From: Dipteronia dyeriana
Lineage: Eukaryota; Streptophyta; Magnoliopsida; Sapindales; Sapindaceae
Direction: 5' to 3'
Assembly (NCBI GenBank): GCA_032871835.1
Contig: CM065296.1
Location: 112,168,146 to 112,232,145 of the forward strand
DNA: 64,000 nucleotides
Shown here one piece after another: positions 36,033-50,856 of this stretch. A program made the position numbers and the translations under genes. The notes beneath the pieces were generated by a model that saw nothing but the letters and a program-made list of their open reading frames with translations, did no database searches and was not told the origin of the DNA. Each line of letters opens with the position of its first letter. The first letter of the stretch is position 1.

Positions 36033-37647
36033 TGACAGGACCCACCCCGACTCCTCTCTTGAGTACGAGGGAGACCCTATGGGCTGAACTTTTACTATGA
36101 TGATAAAAGGACTTCTACTAAGATTTCCATAGGAAATACTTGCTTTTAAACATAAATAAATGCAAGGAGAAAATTGGAGAGTACAAAATGTATATAATTG
36201 CAATTCATTTACATATTTTCGTTCGTTACAAAAAGTTTATCAAAAATGACCGTTCGGACCAAAAACCGACCACTTAAAAAACTAAGTAACCAGTCCATCC
36301 CGAGTGGGAAACCGAACAGGCCGAGTAAGAAATCCGAGTAGGTCGAGTAGACCGAATAGGCCATGTGGGCCGAGTAGGCCGAACAGACCGAGTAGAAATC
36401 CAACAACGTCCCGACCATGCCTACCGTCCCGACTATGCCGACCTCACATTTCTAAATATGCACAGAAAAATTATAATGCATGATTTTTATGCTTCTTGAT
36501 GCCATCGAGTGGCCCACCTTAAAACTTCTGAGTCCGCACAACCGAGCAGCTACCTGGATAAATATTTAAGAGTGAAAGGATGAGAGCTAACGCCCAGTGA
36601 GTGAATGAAAATATTTTAAAAACACTTTTCTAAACCACTTTAAAATAAGCATTCAGTAATACATGGTATAAGATAATATATTTACTTTCGTGCTGAATAA
36701 ATTGAATAAACTGAATGCTTCTCTTTGCTGAACAAGAATAAATACTTTATAAAATCTTTATCTTCACCAAATTCGTACCGAGGATATCCTCCATACGTAA
36801 GCCGAAATATTTCGGGCAAACGCAGTCATGAATAACTTCTGGTCATACCCGAACAGAGCGACTCAATTACTCTTTCTCTGGCCATGCTCGGGCAGAGCGA
36901 CTCTCTGGTCATACAAGTGTAGAGCGACTCTGTTACTCTTTCTCTGGTCATGCACATGCAGAGTGACTCATGACATACACATTTGTAGAACGGCCCCTAA
37001 AGCCAACCATAATCATAACTGGGGAAGGGTACATGGTGCTTTTATAGAAATCATAATCTCTTCTTGATAATTCATAAAAATAATATACTATTTCTGAATG
37101 CTAATATAAGCATAAATATATATTTTCGGTTCTCTGTATACTCACCATCAATCATAAAAAGCAATAAAAAGCAATAAAAAGCTTAAAATGATTTGCAGCA
37201 ATTAAAGAATAAAACTGTAAACTTGAGTTAAAAATAAAACTAAAACTTAACTCACTCACAACTTAGTCGTCAAGCTTATCTCAGACTGAGTATGCTAGGT
37301 TCCCTTCATCTTCTTTCCCTATCAATCACAAAATCCAATTAGAAATTGAGTATCAAAGAAGAACTGAAATCTGTAATTACGAGAGCTTCACTGACTTTTC
37401 TCTTTTCTTCTCTTTCCTTTCTTTCGCTGGATTCTACTGCTTTCTAGCTCTCACAACATTTATCCTCGTATATATATACTAATGGAAGGACACAACTGAA
37501 GTTGTGAACTAATTAACCAAGCTCACAGCTGCCTGTCAGCCATACAATCCACTTAGGCTTACTCACCTGATGCCTTTCTGTTTCACGCTTATCCCATTTT
37601 ATTTTCAAATTGGGCCTTTCAATTGGGCCTAAGACATGGGTGTTACA
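36033..37647 (-). repeat. 5' LTR of the Ty3/gypsy element
   Basis: 1615 bp with the same TG...CA boundaries as its partner. Compared with the 3' LTR it lacks one short cctaccgtcccgacc unit (near 36410), has an extra attgaataaac near 36700, and is 2 bp shorter in the tatata run near 37470. Confidence 0.95.
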
Positions 37648-37845
37648 TAAAGTCATTTTTATATACTAGTTACATTATTTAAATTTTGAATATTGATTTT
37701 TTTTGAAGATATTGAATATTGGTTTTGTTTATAGGAAAAATTATTAAAAATAATTAAATTATCGACCGTCTAGGTGCCGCATAGGCGCTAAGCTCTAGGC
37801 TACCGCCCGACTAGCATCTAACGTTTACTAGAACATTGGTTAACA

Positions 37846-38066
37846 GAATGGTAACGTATGTCTAGAGAAAATTACACTTACACACCCTGGTTATATGTAT
37901 AATTACATTAAAATTGAAAAAATATAATAATATAACACACGCACCCTTTGACCTGTCTACTAATATCTAAAAAAATAAAAATTAATAATATTAATATTTT
38001 TAAAATAATAATAATAATAATAATAATAAGCTTTACAAATAATAATATATAATAATAATAACGATG

Positions 38067-38114
<48 letters not shown>

Positions 38115-38332
38115 TATATTTAAAAAAAAAAAAATTAAAAATTATATAAATGATATATGTTTAAAAAAATTTGTATATTAATATACATGCTCGTTACTAT
38201 CATAATGTGTGATGATGGTTGCGTGGTTGGTGCTTCAGTCTCCGAACACTTTTTTGAAAGTGGTGATCCAAAAAGTTTAATATTTATCATATATTATTAT
38301 TTTTAGAATTTATTATTATAATTTAATAATTA

Positions 38333-38383
<51 letters not shown>

Positions 38384-38648
38384 CACCATCAGCATCATTA
38401 TTATATAATATTAATTTTAAAGTTTAATAATAATAATAATAATAATAATATAGTTAATATTATTATTACTATTACTGTTATTATTATTTTAAAAAATTAT
38501 TATTATTAATTAATATTTTTTTTTTTTGACATTAATCAACATGTTAAAGGGTGTGTGTGTTATATTATTATATTTTTTCAGTTTAATATAATAAAGTATA
38601 TAATTAAAGTATGTAAATCTAATTTTTTCTAAACATCCATTACCATTA
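37846..38648. mobile_element. Foldback element with (TAA)n/(TTA)n arms
   Basis: The left arm begins AATGGTAACGTATGTCTAGA and contains gaaaaaatataataatataa then cacaccctttgac. It is mirrored in reverse complement by the right arm, which contains gggtgtgtgtgttatattattatattttttc and ends ctaaacatccattaccatt. The arms expand into (AAT)n tracts at about 38004-38115 and (TTA)n at about 38334-38384. A loop of about 200 bp (38150-38290) is not repetitive. The microsatellites have probably grown inside a foldback transposon. Confidence 0.7.
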
Positions 38649-39024
38649 TCAATAAATGAAAGTTTATAAGTTTAATATCAAGAAAAAAAGTTTAAGAAAC
38701 AACATATGATTTCACGTATAATTCAGGAGGCATCGATGGTATTAACCCTCTACGTACTGATAAAATGACAATAACAGCCTACACTTCCCATATAATTCAT
38801 TAACAGCTTGGTTTTTTTTTTTTTTTTTAAGTTATCATAAACCTTGCCAGAACAATGGGTCATCGGTGGGTGTGTCATTCTTATCAACCTATAAATTTCT
38901 CCGTATAATATTTGAAAATCTGTTGTCTTTGAAATTTGACTGTTAGCTTCCTCACCCAACTTTTAATAACAATAATCATCAATCATCATCGTCATCATTT
39001 GCTCTTCCTCCTTCTGCAATCGCG

Positions 39025-40293
<1,269 letters not shown>

Positions 40294-40539
40294 AGTGTTG
40301 GGGAACTAGCTGTGTTTCGATAGTGTTGTGGTGGCGGTGTTTGTAATGTGTATCAGTGTATGGAATGCAAATATTCCTGTTTTTGTTGTTGAAAAATAAG
40401 CATCAACATTCAACAGTTGGTTGCCTATTTTGTGTTTTCGTTCGACTTTTATTGATCAATTGATTATATTTTTAGAATTCAATGCTCTTCAAAGATTCAA
40501 ATTAGAAATAAAATGCTCCACATGGAGTTTTTGCCAAAA

Positions 40540-42005
40540 AAATTGAACGAAACATTGAAGCATGGCCAAAGCTTCAACAGTATCTATAAACAAAGGACTA
40601 AGGAGCATCCAAACAGTTTGCACAATTTGTCTCCGGGTTTTTGTTGCATAGTTGCAAACCATGCACCATAAGGAGAATCCTCTGTAGAAACATCATTCTT
40701 AGATAAAACCTCATTAGGGCACTATCTAAGAGTGTGACCCAAAAACCACAGCAAAAACAGTGCCCTGGAAGTCGCTAGTATCTTAATAGCAGGGTCTTTT
40801 CTTCATTGGAATCTTCCAAACACAGCAGACAACATCAATGAAAACTCATCATGTGTATTTTCCAAAACAGTCACTAGATGTCTCTAAATCAATCTCTTTA
40901 AAAACACCGATTTGCTTGCTTAGAAACACACCTATATCCTTTGTCGTAATGCAAATGAGTGGAACTTGAACATTATGATTTATGCACATGCACCCAGAAA
41001 TCCCACCCATTTGAACATTGTTGTATGTAAATTTTACCAAACATACACGTCATTGACAGAAAGAAAAAAATAGCCAGGTGGATACCCAAATGGGCATCCG
41101 GGAAATATCCTATAAGGCATCATTAAAGAGAAGAAAGCCCGAGTAAGCATATACTGCATAAAACCTACTCAGGATCAGCTAACAACACTCGGGACTGGTC
41201 AAATAACACTTCCACTCGGGCTCAAACAGTACTTCTCGGGACCATCAGGTATTACTCTTACTCGGGAATAGATACGACCCGAGTAAAGACTTGGTGCTTA
41301 TTTCATACGGATTGTCATTAAATACGCGACGATATCCATCAGGAAGGAATCCCAAATGAAATAGAGTATTAAATTAGAAGAGTCCCCAATCGGGAAATAA
41401 CTTGATTTCTTTACGAAGACTACATTCTTATAAGGAAACAAGTCCAAATTGAACTGCACTACTAGGATCCCACTCGATTTCCATGAGACTCCGAAACAGG
41501 AAAAAAGACAAATCGACCTCAAGAAAGTAACCGAATCACAATTAAATACAAAGATCCTGTATTACTTGTACAAGGCAGATTAGGGTTCTATAAACGTATA
41601 AATAGACCCATAATCTGGTCCAGAAAAAAGATAGGCAAGATAGCATACAACAATCACAGTAAATACAGAGAGAAGAAAGAGAGATCGAGAGTTTGTAAAA
41701 CATCTTATTCTCTTAGTGGATTTTGGCTTGGTTGATCTTTCAACCACCCATGGATGTTTCTCCGGCCGTCGGAGTTTTACCATGTAAAACTTGTTTTTGT
41801 TACTCTCTCTGCATCTCTTTCTCTTTGATTCCATAGCCAAAATCGAGTTCTTGTTGGCTTTTTTGGCACAATCCAGAATTCGACGTTAACAAACTTCATT
41901 TTGGAAAATTTTCCAAACCCATAAGGAGCTTCTAAAACCAACAAAGATTTGTCAAAACTCCATGGACAAAAAAGATTTAAAAGACAATGAAATCAAAACA
42001 ACCAA
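40540..42005 (-). pseudogene. LINE ORF1 (DUF4283 plus zinc knuckle) relic, split by an insertion
   Basis: On the minus strand, positions about 42005-41890 encode a decayed DUF4283 start (PWSFDKSLLVLEAPYG). After an insertion the domain resumes at about 41040 (VPLICITTKDIGVFLSKQIGVFKEIDL and SSDCFGKY). A zinc-knuckle remnant (GHTLR-stop-CP) follows near 40730. Stops and at least one frameshift interrupt it. This is the gag-like ORF1 of a plant L1-type LINE. It has no ORF2 beside it and lies in the wrong order to belong to the LINE at 43.7-47.3 kb. Confidence 0.55.
41045..41888 (+). mobile_element. Probable solo LTR inserted in the LINE ORF1 relic
   Basis: About 840 bp interrupts the DUF4283 relic. 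On the plus strand it carries actcggg-type repeats (about 41150-41290), a TATA box (cgtataaataga, about 41595-41606), then a transcribed-looking leader ending in ggttgatctttcaacc and gtttctccggccgtcgg. This is the look of a plant LTR with promoter and R/U5. The ends are not certain, no clean TG/CA boundary with matching duplication was found, and the 86-residue minus-strand ORF inside it is not supported. Confidence 0.4.
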
Positions 42006-42083
42006 CATGGCATATTACAGCGTTTTCTAATAAGACTGATTCATCGCAATCAAACAAAGTGCCTCTTCATGGCATCAACAGAT

Positions 42084-43346
<1,263 letters not shown>

Positions 43347-43430
43347 TTTTTATTTTTTTTGTTAGATTTGGGAATTCAACGTCGGTCCTGAAAAGTGCTG
43401 TATTTGGAAAATTTGATGAAAACTTTGGTT

Positions 43431-43709
43431 CTGTAATAAATCGAATGAAATAACAGATGAAATAAATAATAAAAACAAAGATGAGAGAGAGAGAGCAGTA
43501 GAGAGAGACGAGAGAGCTTTTATTGATTTATTTTGCTTCAACCGATCTACATCTTCTTTACAAATGAAACGAGAACATATATATATATATATAGATAGAT
43601 AGGCATATTACACTCTCATTTGGCTTAGTCATCACCATATAATGCTTGTATGCTTGATATGTGGAAATCCACTTGTAAGCTCACTGTGGAAGTCACTGTT
43701 TCTATAACA
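43431..43709 (-). repeat. Probable 3' LTR of the Ty1/copia remnant
   Basis: On the minus strand a purine-rich AATGGAGAG is followed by TGTTATAGAAACAG, the usual polypurine-tract and LTR start of copia elements. It continues through a (TA) run to AATAAA-type signals and a GA-rich stretch. The proposed far boundary (tgtaataaatcg at 43431) is a guess. Confidence 0.4.
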
Positions 43710-43780
43710 CTCTCCATTGGATTCCATAAATTGTTTTTTTTTTTGGTGAGAGGGAGGGGTAAGAGCCCGAAACAAAAACA

Positions 43781-44593
43781 CTACATATTAGGAACAATCC
43801 TAGCAAAGGGAAGACCTTTAATATCATCTTCCAGAACAGCAGCAATTTGAAAGGGAGGGTCTTCAAAAAAAGTGATCCCCAAATCTAAGAAGTGACCAAA
43901 GCAAGTAAGGCAGTCAACAACTCTATTAGTTTCCATATAAACATGCAGGATATGGCAGCTCCACTCCTCCATAAGGGCTTTACAAGCTTGAATAATGCTA
44001 AAAAGAGGGTGATTAACAGGAGAATTCTTAGTCAGAAGGAGAACAACATTCTGCGAGTCAGATTCCACCACCACCTTTCGGTGTCCCTTTTTCCAAGCAA
44101 GCTTCAGGCTTTCAAAAATACCCCAAAGCTCAGCTTCAATCACACTACCGGTGCCCTTATTTAGAGCAAATCCACCCAGCCAACTCTTCTTGTGATCTCT
44201 GATGACACCACCAACAGTTATGGAGCTCGAAATGGGATCCATGATGCCATCCACATTAAATTTGACCCAATCCTGAGCAGGAGGATTCCAAGCAAATGAG
44301 CAAATCTTTGGCTCATCCATTTTGTCCAAATCATGGCTAGCATTCCACCAATCTTCTACAAACTTGAAGATGATCTTACCAAGGCAAATGGGAAGCTTAA
44401 AATTGGGATCGAAAACCCGTTCACATCTACATTTCCATATGAACCAAAGAGCCACAACAAATATGAGGTAGCTCGGATATTTCCCCATGATCAGCTTACT
44501 ACAACTTAAATTCTGGTAAAGCCAGTCCTGCCAATCGGAAATGAATAACCCATTCTTGGTGATTCCCCTATGCATTAATGCATATCTTCCCAT
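43781..44593 (-). pseudogene. LINE RNase H domain (RVT_3)
   Basis: A 270-codon open frame with a plant LINE C-terminal RNase H: KFNVDGIMDP (first Asp), GSVIEAELWGIFESL (Glu) and VVESDSQNVV (third Asp). A preceding FIWKCRCERVF segment is typical of the linker after zf-RVT. The final catalytic Asp region (ETNRVVDCL) shows a changed context. It is part of ORF2, not an independent gene. Confidence 0.85.
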
Positions 44594-44659
44594 ATCCCAC
44601 TAGATTCAGCACAACTTCTGAATCCATGGTTACTGTCTTCACATCCTTCTTTGCATCTA

Positions 44660-45790
44660 TTACAAGTTGTCTCCAAAGTGGTCTCTACTAGCTCTGTGCT
44701 TATTGGTGAGCAATTTTCCATGGAGAAGAATCCATAAAAAATGCAGGGTTCTATGAGGGAGTTTCAACTTCCAAATTAAGTTCCAAGTCCAAGCAGCATC
44801 ATTATCATCTTTAAAATGCCCATAATAAGCACTTCTGACAGTGAACACACCATCCTTACATAATCCCCAAATAACTCTATCAGAGCCACTTAGAGTGCTA
44901 TCAACACGGATACTCAGAATACGATGAACGACATGGCGGGGCAAAACAGAGTACAATTTTGGCAAATTCCAATTATTAGACAACAAATACTCACTCACAA
45001 CCTCATTGATTCGGTCATCACAGATGGGGAAAGTGGCAAAACTTGAAAGTTTACCATAACCAGGGACCCATTCATCTGTCCAAAACCCAATGTTACCTTC
45101 ATTACCAACTCTCCAATTCATCCCCTTCAAGAGAAGTTTAGCTCCAAAAATGGAACATTTCCAAGTGCTGGAACAATTATTGGTTTTCATGTTGGAAACA
45201 ATCTGCCCATTTTTAAGATACTTATTAGTAAGAATTTTAGCCCATAAACCATCCTCTTTTTGAGTCAATCTCCACCCAGCTTTGGCAAGAAGGACTCAGT
45301 TCATCATTTTCATCTTCTTAATTCCAAGACCTCCTATCTTTTTAGGCTTATAAACAGTATCCCAATTCACAAGATGAACCTTTTTCTTATCGGTATTATT
45401 ACCCTAAAGAAAATCTATATTGAGCTTATCAAGCTTGGAACAAATCTCAGAAGAAATTTTAATGGATTGCATGGCATAAATAGGGAGAGCTGAGGCAACT
45501 GCTTTAATAAGTGTACATCTTCTAGCAAAAGAAAATGAGGCACTCTTCCAAGAGGCTAACTTCTTTTGAGATTTCTCAAGAATCTCTTTATAGGTGTTCT
45601 TAGCAATACGATTGTGTATTAAAGGGACGCCCAAATAGGTACCCAGATTCATAGTAATTGACGAACCACAAATATCAGCCAACATTCTTGCACTTTTACT
45701 ACTCACATTGCTAGAGCACATAATTCTAAGACTTAGGAAGCTTACCTGCTGGCCCGAAAGATCACAGAAAGTGTCAAGGCACTCTCTCAT
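44660..45790 (-). pseudogene. LINE ORF2 thumb and zf-RVT region, broken
   Basis: Two minus-strand open segments. 45790-45404 holds the post-RT LGVPL region (TYLGVPLIHNR, LASWKSASFSFARRCTLIKAV). 45268-44660 holds the GNEGNIGFWTDEWVPG segment and the zinc-binding reverse-transcriptase module (WNLIWKLKLPHRTLHFLW). A TAG just beyond the FL of 45404 and a stop near 45300 break the frame. Confidence 0.82.
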
Positions 45791-45833
45791 AATTTTTGCT
45801 TGATGTGCTGTGGCTTGACCAAAGAGAATGAGG

Positions 45834-46918
45834 TCATCTGCAGAAAAAGAGATGAGATATATCAGGCCCTCCCCTAGAAACTTTCACAGGCTTCCAATCT
45901 CCCTCCATTAATTTTTGGTTAATGATATGGGAGAGCTTCTCCATGCATGGAACAAAAATATATGGGGACAAAGGGTCTCCTTGTCTAATACCACTTCTAG
46001 GGTTAAACCTATCAGATAATTCACCATTTAAAGTCACTTTGTACTGAACACTCGAGACACAGCTCACGATCAGATTATTTAGCCTTCCTACAATGTCAAA
46101 TTCCTCAAGAACCTGCCTGATAAACCCCCATTGCAGCTTGTCATAAGCTTTAGCTAAGTCAATCTTCAAAGCAATGTATCTCATACTACCCTTAGCAGTC
46201 TTAAACTTATGAAGTGTTTCTTGGGCAACAACTATATTATCAGGTATCTGTCTGCCAGGAACAAAAGCAACCTGGCTAGGACTCACAAGGTTAGGGAGAA
46301 AATGTCTGATTCTTTGGACAATAATCTTGCTCAGAATTTTGTAGGTAGTATTGCATAAGCTAATGGGTCGAAATTGAGTCATGTTTGTAGGGCTAGGAAT
46401 TTTAGGAATGAGGGAGATAAAAGTCTGGTTAAGCTCACATGAAACACAACCTTTCATGAAGCAATCTGCAGCCATTTTGATTAAATCATTCTTGCAGTGG
46501 TTCCAATACCTTTGGAAGACAATGGCTGGAAAACCATCGGGCCCAGGTGCCTTATATCTGCCAATATTGAAGAGACCATGTTTAACCTCCTGTTCATTGA
46601 TAGTTTCAGTTAATTTTGCTAAATCTCTAGCATTTAGTTTGGGAAACATCTGAGGTAAGTGTAAATACTCGCCAGTGCTATGGTTCACTTCAAAAAGCTT
46701 TGAAAGTATCCCACTGCCTCTTGTTTCATCTCTTCCATTCCATCAATCCATCTGCCATCAACTTTCTTGAAGCCTTCATTCTTATTTATTCTTCTTCTAA
46801 TTACAGTAGACAGGTGGAAAAGTTTGGTATTTTTGTCACCCTCCTTGAGCCAACAATTTCTAGACTTTTGCTTCCAAAAAATTTCCTCTTGCTCAAGGGT
46901 ATCCTTATACTTATTCAA
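45834..46918 (-). pseudogene. LINE reverse transcriptase, broken
   Basis: Minus-strand RT with motifs PGPDGFPAIVFQRYW, ISLCNTTYKILSKI, ALKIDLAKAYDKLQW (catalytic Asp) and GIRQGDPLSPYIF. The catalytic ADD motif is separated by a frameshift near 45840: HLFF in one frame and ADDLILF in the next. The segment 46918-46685 (SRNCWLKEGDKNTKLFH) is the canonical LINE linker between endonuclease and RT. Confidence 0.9.
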
Positions 46919-47285
46919 GAGAGTCTCCTCAAGTAGAGAAAGATGGTGAGAAAATCTTTCACTCAGACATTTTGAATTCCATGGATACTGGCCAACAGTC
47001 TTCTTTTATTGTGGAATAAATTACCAAACTCCACTTTATTCCACTTCTGGAGGACTCTAGTAAGGTTATAAATTTTCTCATCAGTCATGTCCCCTTGAGT
47101 ACTCCAATTATTAAGGAAAATCTCATCAAATTTCGTATGTTTCAACCACATTGCTTCAAAACGAAAAGGCTTGCACTTAGAGTTTAGAGTATGATTGCTA
47201 TAGAGTTGGATAAGCACAGGACAATGATCGGACAAGACTCTTGGAGATGTCTCGCATAACGAAGTCTCCACTCAGCATAACGAAG

Positions 47286-49576
47286 TCTCCAAGAGAAATG
47301 AAAATATATCATCGATGACTATTTCCTCACGATTCCACATTTCTCTTGTATAATTTATAGAAATTTCATCATTTATATTCTTGAATCTTTTTAGGGATTC
47401 CTTCCCCTGCAGGGGTTTTTGTCACTTTAGTAACCTATGTCCTTTCAGGAACATCTAACTCTTGTGGAGTTGATTTTGAGAATGTGGATTTATTTATACT
47501 TTCAAGAATATGATCCTGGTAATTTCTTTTCCTTTTCCAGATGAACAATATCTTTCGAACCAAGTGGCCTATCACGCTTCTGGTGTGCAGTTGATGATTC
47601 TTTTACTATCATTTGTTTAGATCGTTCTTCTGGAACAATCACCCGTGCTGGTATATTAACAGTTGGGATATATGATTTTGTTACCCTAGTTGTATCGGTA
47701 AAAACATCTGGTAACTGATTTGCTATTGCTTGAAGATGGACTATCTTGCGGACTTCATTCTCACATGGAGATGTGTATTGGTCAAGATGAATTAGACTAG
47801 AGACTTTTCAAGAAAGTTCACGCTTCTCTTCAGGAGAAGTTTTTTCTTTTCCTAATGATGGAAAATTTCCCTCATCAAAATGGCAATCAACAAATTATGC
47901 AGTAAAAAGATCACCAAATAATGGTTCTAGATATCTAATAATTGATGGTGAATCTAGGTTGATATATTCCTAAACGCCGTTGGGGTGGGTCCCATTTTAG
48001 TTCTATGTGTAGGTGCAATTGTGACATATACTGCACAACCAAAAGTACGCAGATAAGAAATATTTGGTTGATAGCCTAATACAAGTTGCATCGGTGAATA
48101 TTGATGATAAGCACTGAGACGAAGATGAATTAATGCAGCAACATGTCCCCAAACAGAAATTGGTATTGTGTTGGTAATAATAAAGTTTTTGCAATTACCT
48201 GAACACACTTGATAAGTGATTCTGCTAATCCATTCTGAGTATGAACGTAGGGAACTGAATGTACAACATCAATCCCAACTGATATGTAATATTCATCAAA
48301 TGTCTTGGAGGTAAATTCACCAACATTATCCAGGCGTATTGATTTAATCGGATGATCGGAAAAATGTACCCGAAGCGTGATAATATGTGTAAGTAATCTT
48401 ACAAAAGCAACATTACATGTTGATAACAAGCAAACGTGTGACCATCTGATGGATTCATCAACTAGGACCATAAAATAGTGGAACGATCCACTTGGTAGAT
48501 GATTAGATCCACATATGTCCCCTTGAATCCTTTGTAGGAATGACGAGGATTCAAAACCAACTTTAGATTGGGATGACTTTATTACTAATTTCCCTTGTGA
48601 ACATGCATTACATAAAATTTCATGGGATAAAAAAATCTTCTGGTTCTTTAATAGATGCCTATGAGAATTTTCATTGATTCTTCGTATCATTGTAGATCCA
48701 GGATGACCAAGACGGTCATGCCAGAGTATAAATATTTTTGGGTATGAGAACTTTTGGTTCATAACTATATAAATTTATACACCTCTTATAAGAGTATAAT
48801 AAAATCTAGATGATAGAGCACATAGCTTTTTCAGAATGAGTTTTTGGCCTAAATTATGGGAAGTAATACATAAATATTCGATATTCTCATCATTTGTGGT
48901 TTTTGTGTGAAATCCATTACACCATATATCCTTGAAACTTAGTAGATTTCTTCTGGATATACTTGAATATAAAGCATCATTGATACATATTTTAGTATTG
49001 TTTGGTAACAATATCATGGCTCTACAGGAGCCCTCTATCAGATCTACTGGACCTGATATTGTATTAACATTTGCCTTAAACAAAGTTAAATTTAGAAAGT
49101 ATTTCTGATTCCGTAAAATCGTATGTGTCGTTGCACTATCGACTAAACATATATCTCATATACCTTGCTTTTTAATATCACTCAATTTATCGTTTAGAGA
49201 CATATTTGTTGTGCTTCACAAAGGAAAAAATAAAATGCATATTAGATGGAATGATCAAAAGTATATAATATTTATTATATAAGGAATATTCACATAAGCA
49301 TTTCATATGCTAACAAAAATATTATAAATAGTACTTAATTGGTATGGATATTTCCATCACCAATTGAAGTGGTCACTTTGTAATTCGGATCATCTAGAAA
49401 ATCATAAATATTAAACTGGGTAATATCCATAATCCGAATCATCCATGAATCATCCATGAAATTGGTTTCAGGATTCTTCCCCTTTTTCTTTCATTTGATC
49501 GATGCTTGATAAAGCTCAACCAAATGTTTGAGTGTGCGGCATGTACGTGACCAATGATTATGGCAACCACATTTAA
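47286..49576 (-). mobile_element. Ty1/copia retrotransposon remnant (gag knuckle, protease region, integrase)
   Basis: Minus-strand order: a CCHC-like knuckle (CGCHNHWSRTC, about 49565-49535) with the copia-type HLVELYQASIK tail, the protease/pre-integrase segment (49083-48775), GAG-pre-integrase and integrase core (48762-48130), then the linker ending DDIFSF at about 47290. The linker contains EVRKIVHLQAIANQLPDVFTD. The reverse transcriptase is missing: the sequence stops where the LINE begins. Numerous stops and frameshifts are present. Confidence 0.88.
48130..48762 (-). pseudogene. Copia integrase core
   Basis: A 210-codon open stretch with the GAG-pre-integrase HDRLGHPG (zinc His), CNACSQGK, and the integrase catalytic triad context: IQGDICG (Asp), IRLDNVGEF (Asp) and NGLAESLIK (Glu). 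A frameshift near 48180 passes it to the next segment (RTFGCAVYV). No start and no intact polyprotein. Confidence 0.88.
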
Positions 49577-50833
49577 AGCTCGTGACAAGTATTTTGTGCA
49601 ACGAAGAGATAGTGTGGGTAGACTGGGTTTATCCGCTCTTCAGAAAATAACAACAGTATTTCGGATGTTGGCATATGGTTGTCCGGCGGATGCTACCGAT
49701 GAGTATATTAAAATAGGATAGTCCACAACAATTGAGAGTTTGAAGAGATTTTATCGTGCTACTGTGGAGGAATTTACAAGTGAGCATCTAAGATCACCTA
49801 AAGCTACTGACGTTGCAAGACTACTCCGTATTGGTAAAGATCGTGGTTTTTCCAGGAATACTGGGTAGTCTAGATTGTATGCACTGGAAGTGTAAAAATT
49901 GTCCAATGGCTTGGGCAGACCAATATGCAGGTCGTTATGGATCCCCAACAATTATTCTAGTGGTCGTAGCTGATTATGATCTATGGATATAGCATGAATA
50001 TTTTGGCTTGCCTGGTACGAACAATGATATTAATGTGTTGGAGGCATTCCATCTTTTTTCCAACCTCGCTCAAGGTATTGCTCATCCAGCTCATTATGTC
50101 ATTCAAAGAAAAGAATATAATATGAGTTATTATTTAGCCGATGGTATATACCCAAAATGGTCTACACTTGTACAAACTATTCATGATCCACGTGATCCGA
50201 ACAAAAATTTATTTGCAATGAAACAAGAAGCCTCTAGAAAAGATGTAGAACGTGCATTTGGAGTTCTCCAATCACGGTTTGCAATTGTGGCAGGACCGAC
50301 GCGTTTGACATAAACATGTTTTACATGATATAATATCTACGTGTATTATTATGCACAACATGATAATCGCGGATGAACGTGATGTTGATGCATCAATTGA
50401 GGATCGTATGGAAACACCAACTCCAGAAGTTGAGATGGTGTTAGATGAAAATATCCGATTTCAAGAATTTCTAGCTTGACATAGAGAAATCAAGAATAAA
50501 GACGCTCACATTGCACTCCGAAATGCCTTAATAGATCATTTGTGGGATGAATATTCTAATTCAAATAATTAGATGATGACCGATATGTACTTTTATTTTT
50601 ATGCATTTTTTTTCCTGAAATGTTATATTTAAGTTATTTTAATAATAACTGTATAATTTTACCTAATGAAATGTTAATTATGTAGAAATATTAAAAAAAG
50701 GGAAAGAAAAAAAATATTCTTTTTAGTGTAAAGTTTGATGTAATGGGTTAAAGACGGAAAAGTAAAATAGTACAACAGTCACACCATTTTAATGTAAAAG
50801 TTGTACCAAAACAACTATTCAGATTGGAGATGC
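49577..50833 (+). pseudogene. PIF/Harbinger (DDE_Tnp_4) transposase relic with 3' end
   Basis: The plus-strand sequence encodes a plant Harbinger transposase: GLSALQKITTVFRMLAYG near the start, GSLDCMHWKCKNCP (first Asp), FGLPGTNNDINVLEAF (second Asp) and the RKDVERAFGVLQSRF region (Glu). It then runs to a natural TAG at 50570-50572. Lesions: an extra T near 49853, TAG for Trp at 49990-49992, a frame shift near 50310 and a TGA at about 50478. The 5' part is missing and the junction at 49577 abuts the copia gag. The 3' tip is probably ggagatgcc followed by TTA near 50833. Confidence 0.85.
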
Positions 50834-50856
50834 CTTTAATAAGTCAGTATCTTATG

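Larger units (their letters stand above)
29594..37647 (-). mobile_element. Ty3/gypsy LTR retrotransposon (chromovirus, Tekay/Del-like), complete but inactivated
   Basis: An 8054-bp element on the minus strand with two LTRs, 5-bp target duplication TAAAG (29589-29593 and 37648-37652), a primer-binding site and a polypurine tract. Domain order on the minus strand is gag, CCHC zinc knuckle, protease, reverse transcriptase, RNase H, integrase and C-terminal chromodomain, which defines a chromovirus. The LTRs differ by roughly 30 substitutions plus a few indels by eye (about 2%), so the insertion is fairly young. The polyprotein frame nevertheless carries at least five in-frame stops and several frameshifts, so this copy cannot move on its own. 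Confidence 0.95.
43731..47285 (-). mobile_element. L1-type LINE, 5'-truncated, with poly-A tail
   Basis: Minus-strand order: C-terminal endonuclease (SDHCPVLIQL, 47271-46963), reverse transcriptase (46918-45404), zf-RVT region (45268-44660) and plant-type RNase H (44593-43781). It ends in an A11 tail read on the minus strand (about 43731-43742). The element begins within the endonuclease, so it is 5'-truncated as is usual for LINE insertions. It sits inside copia sequence. A cataacgaagtctcc direct repeat (47254-47268 and 47277-47291) marks the 5' junction. Confidence 0.9.

Noticed and set aside
41580..41840. 86-codon minus-strand ORF with a hydrophobic segment
   Set aside because: It sits inside the probable solo LTR, antisense to its TATA box and leader. 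No homologue is recognised.
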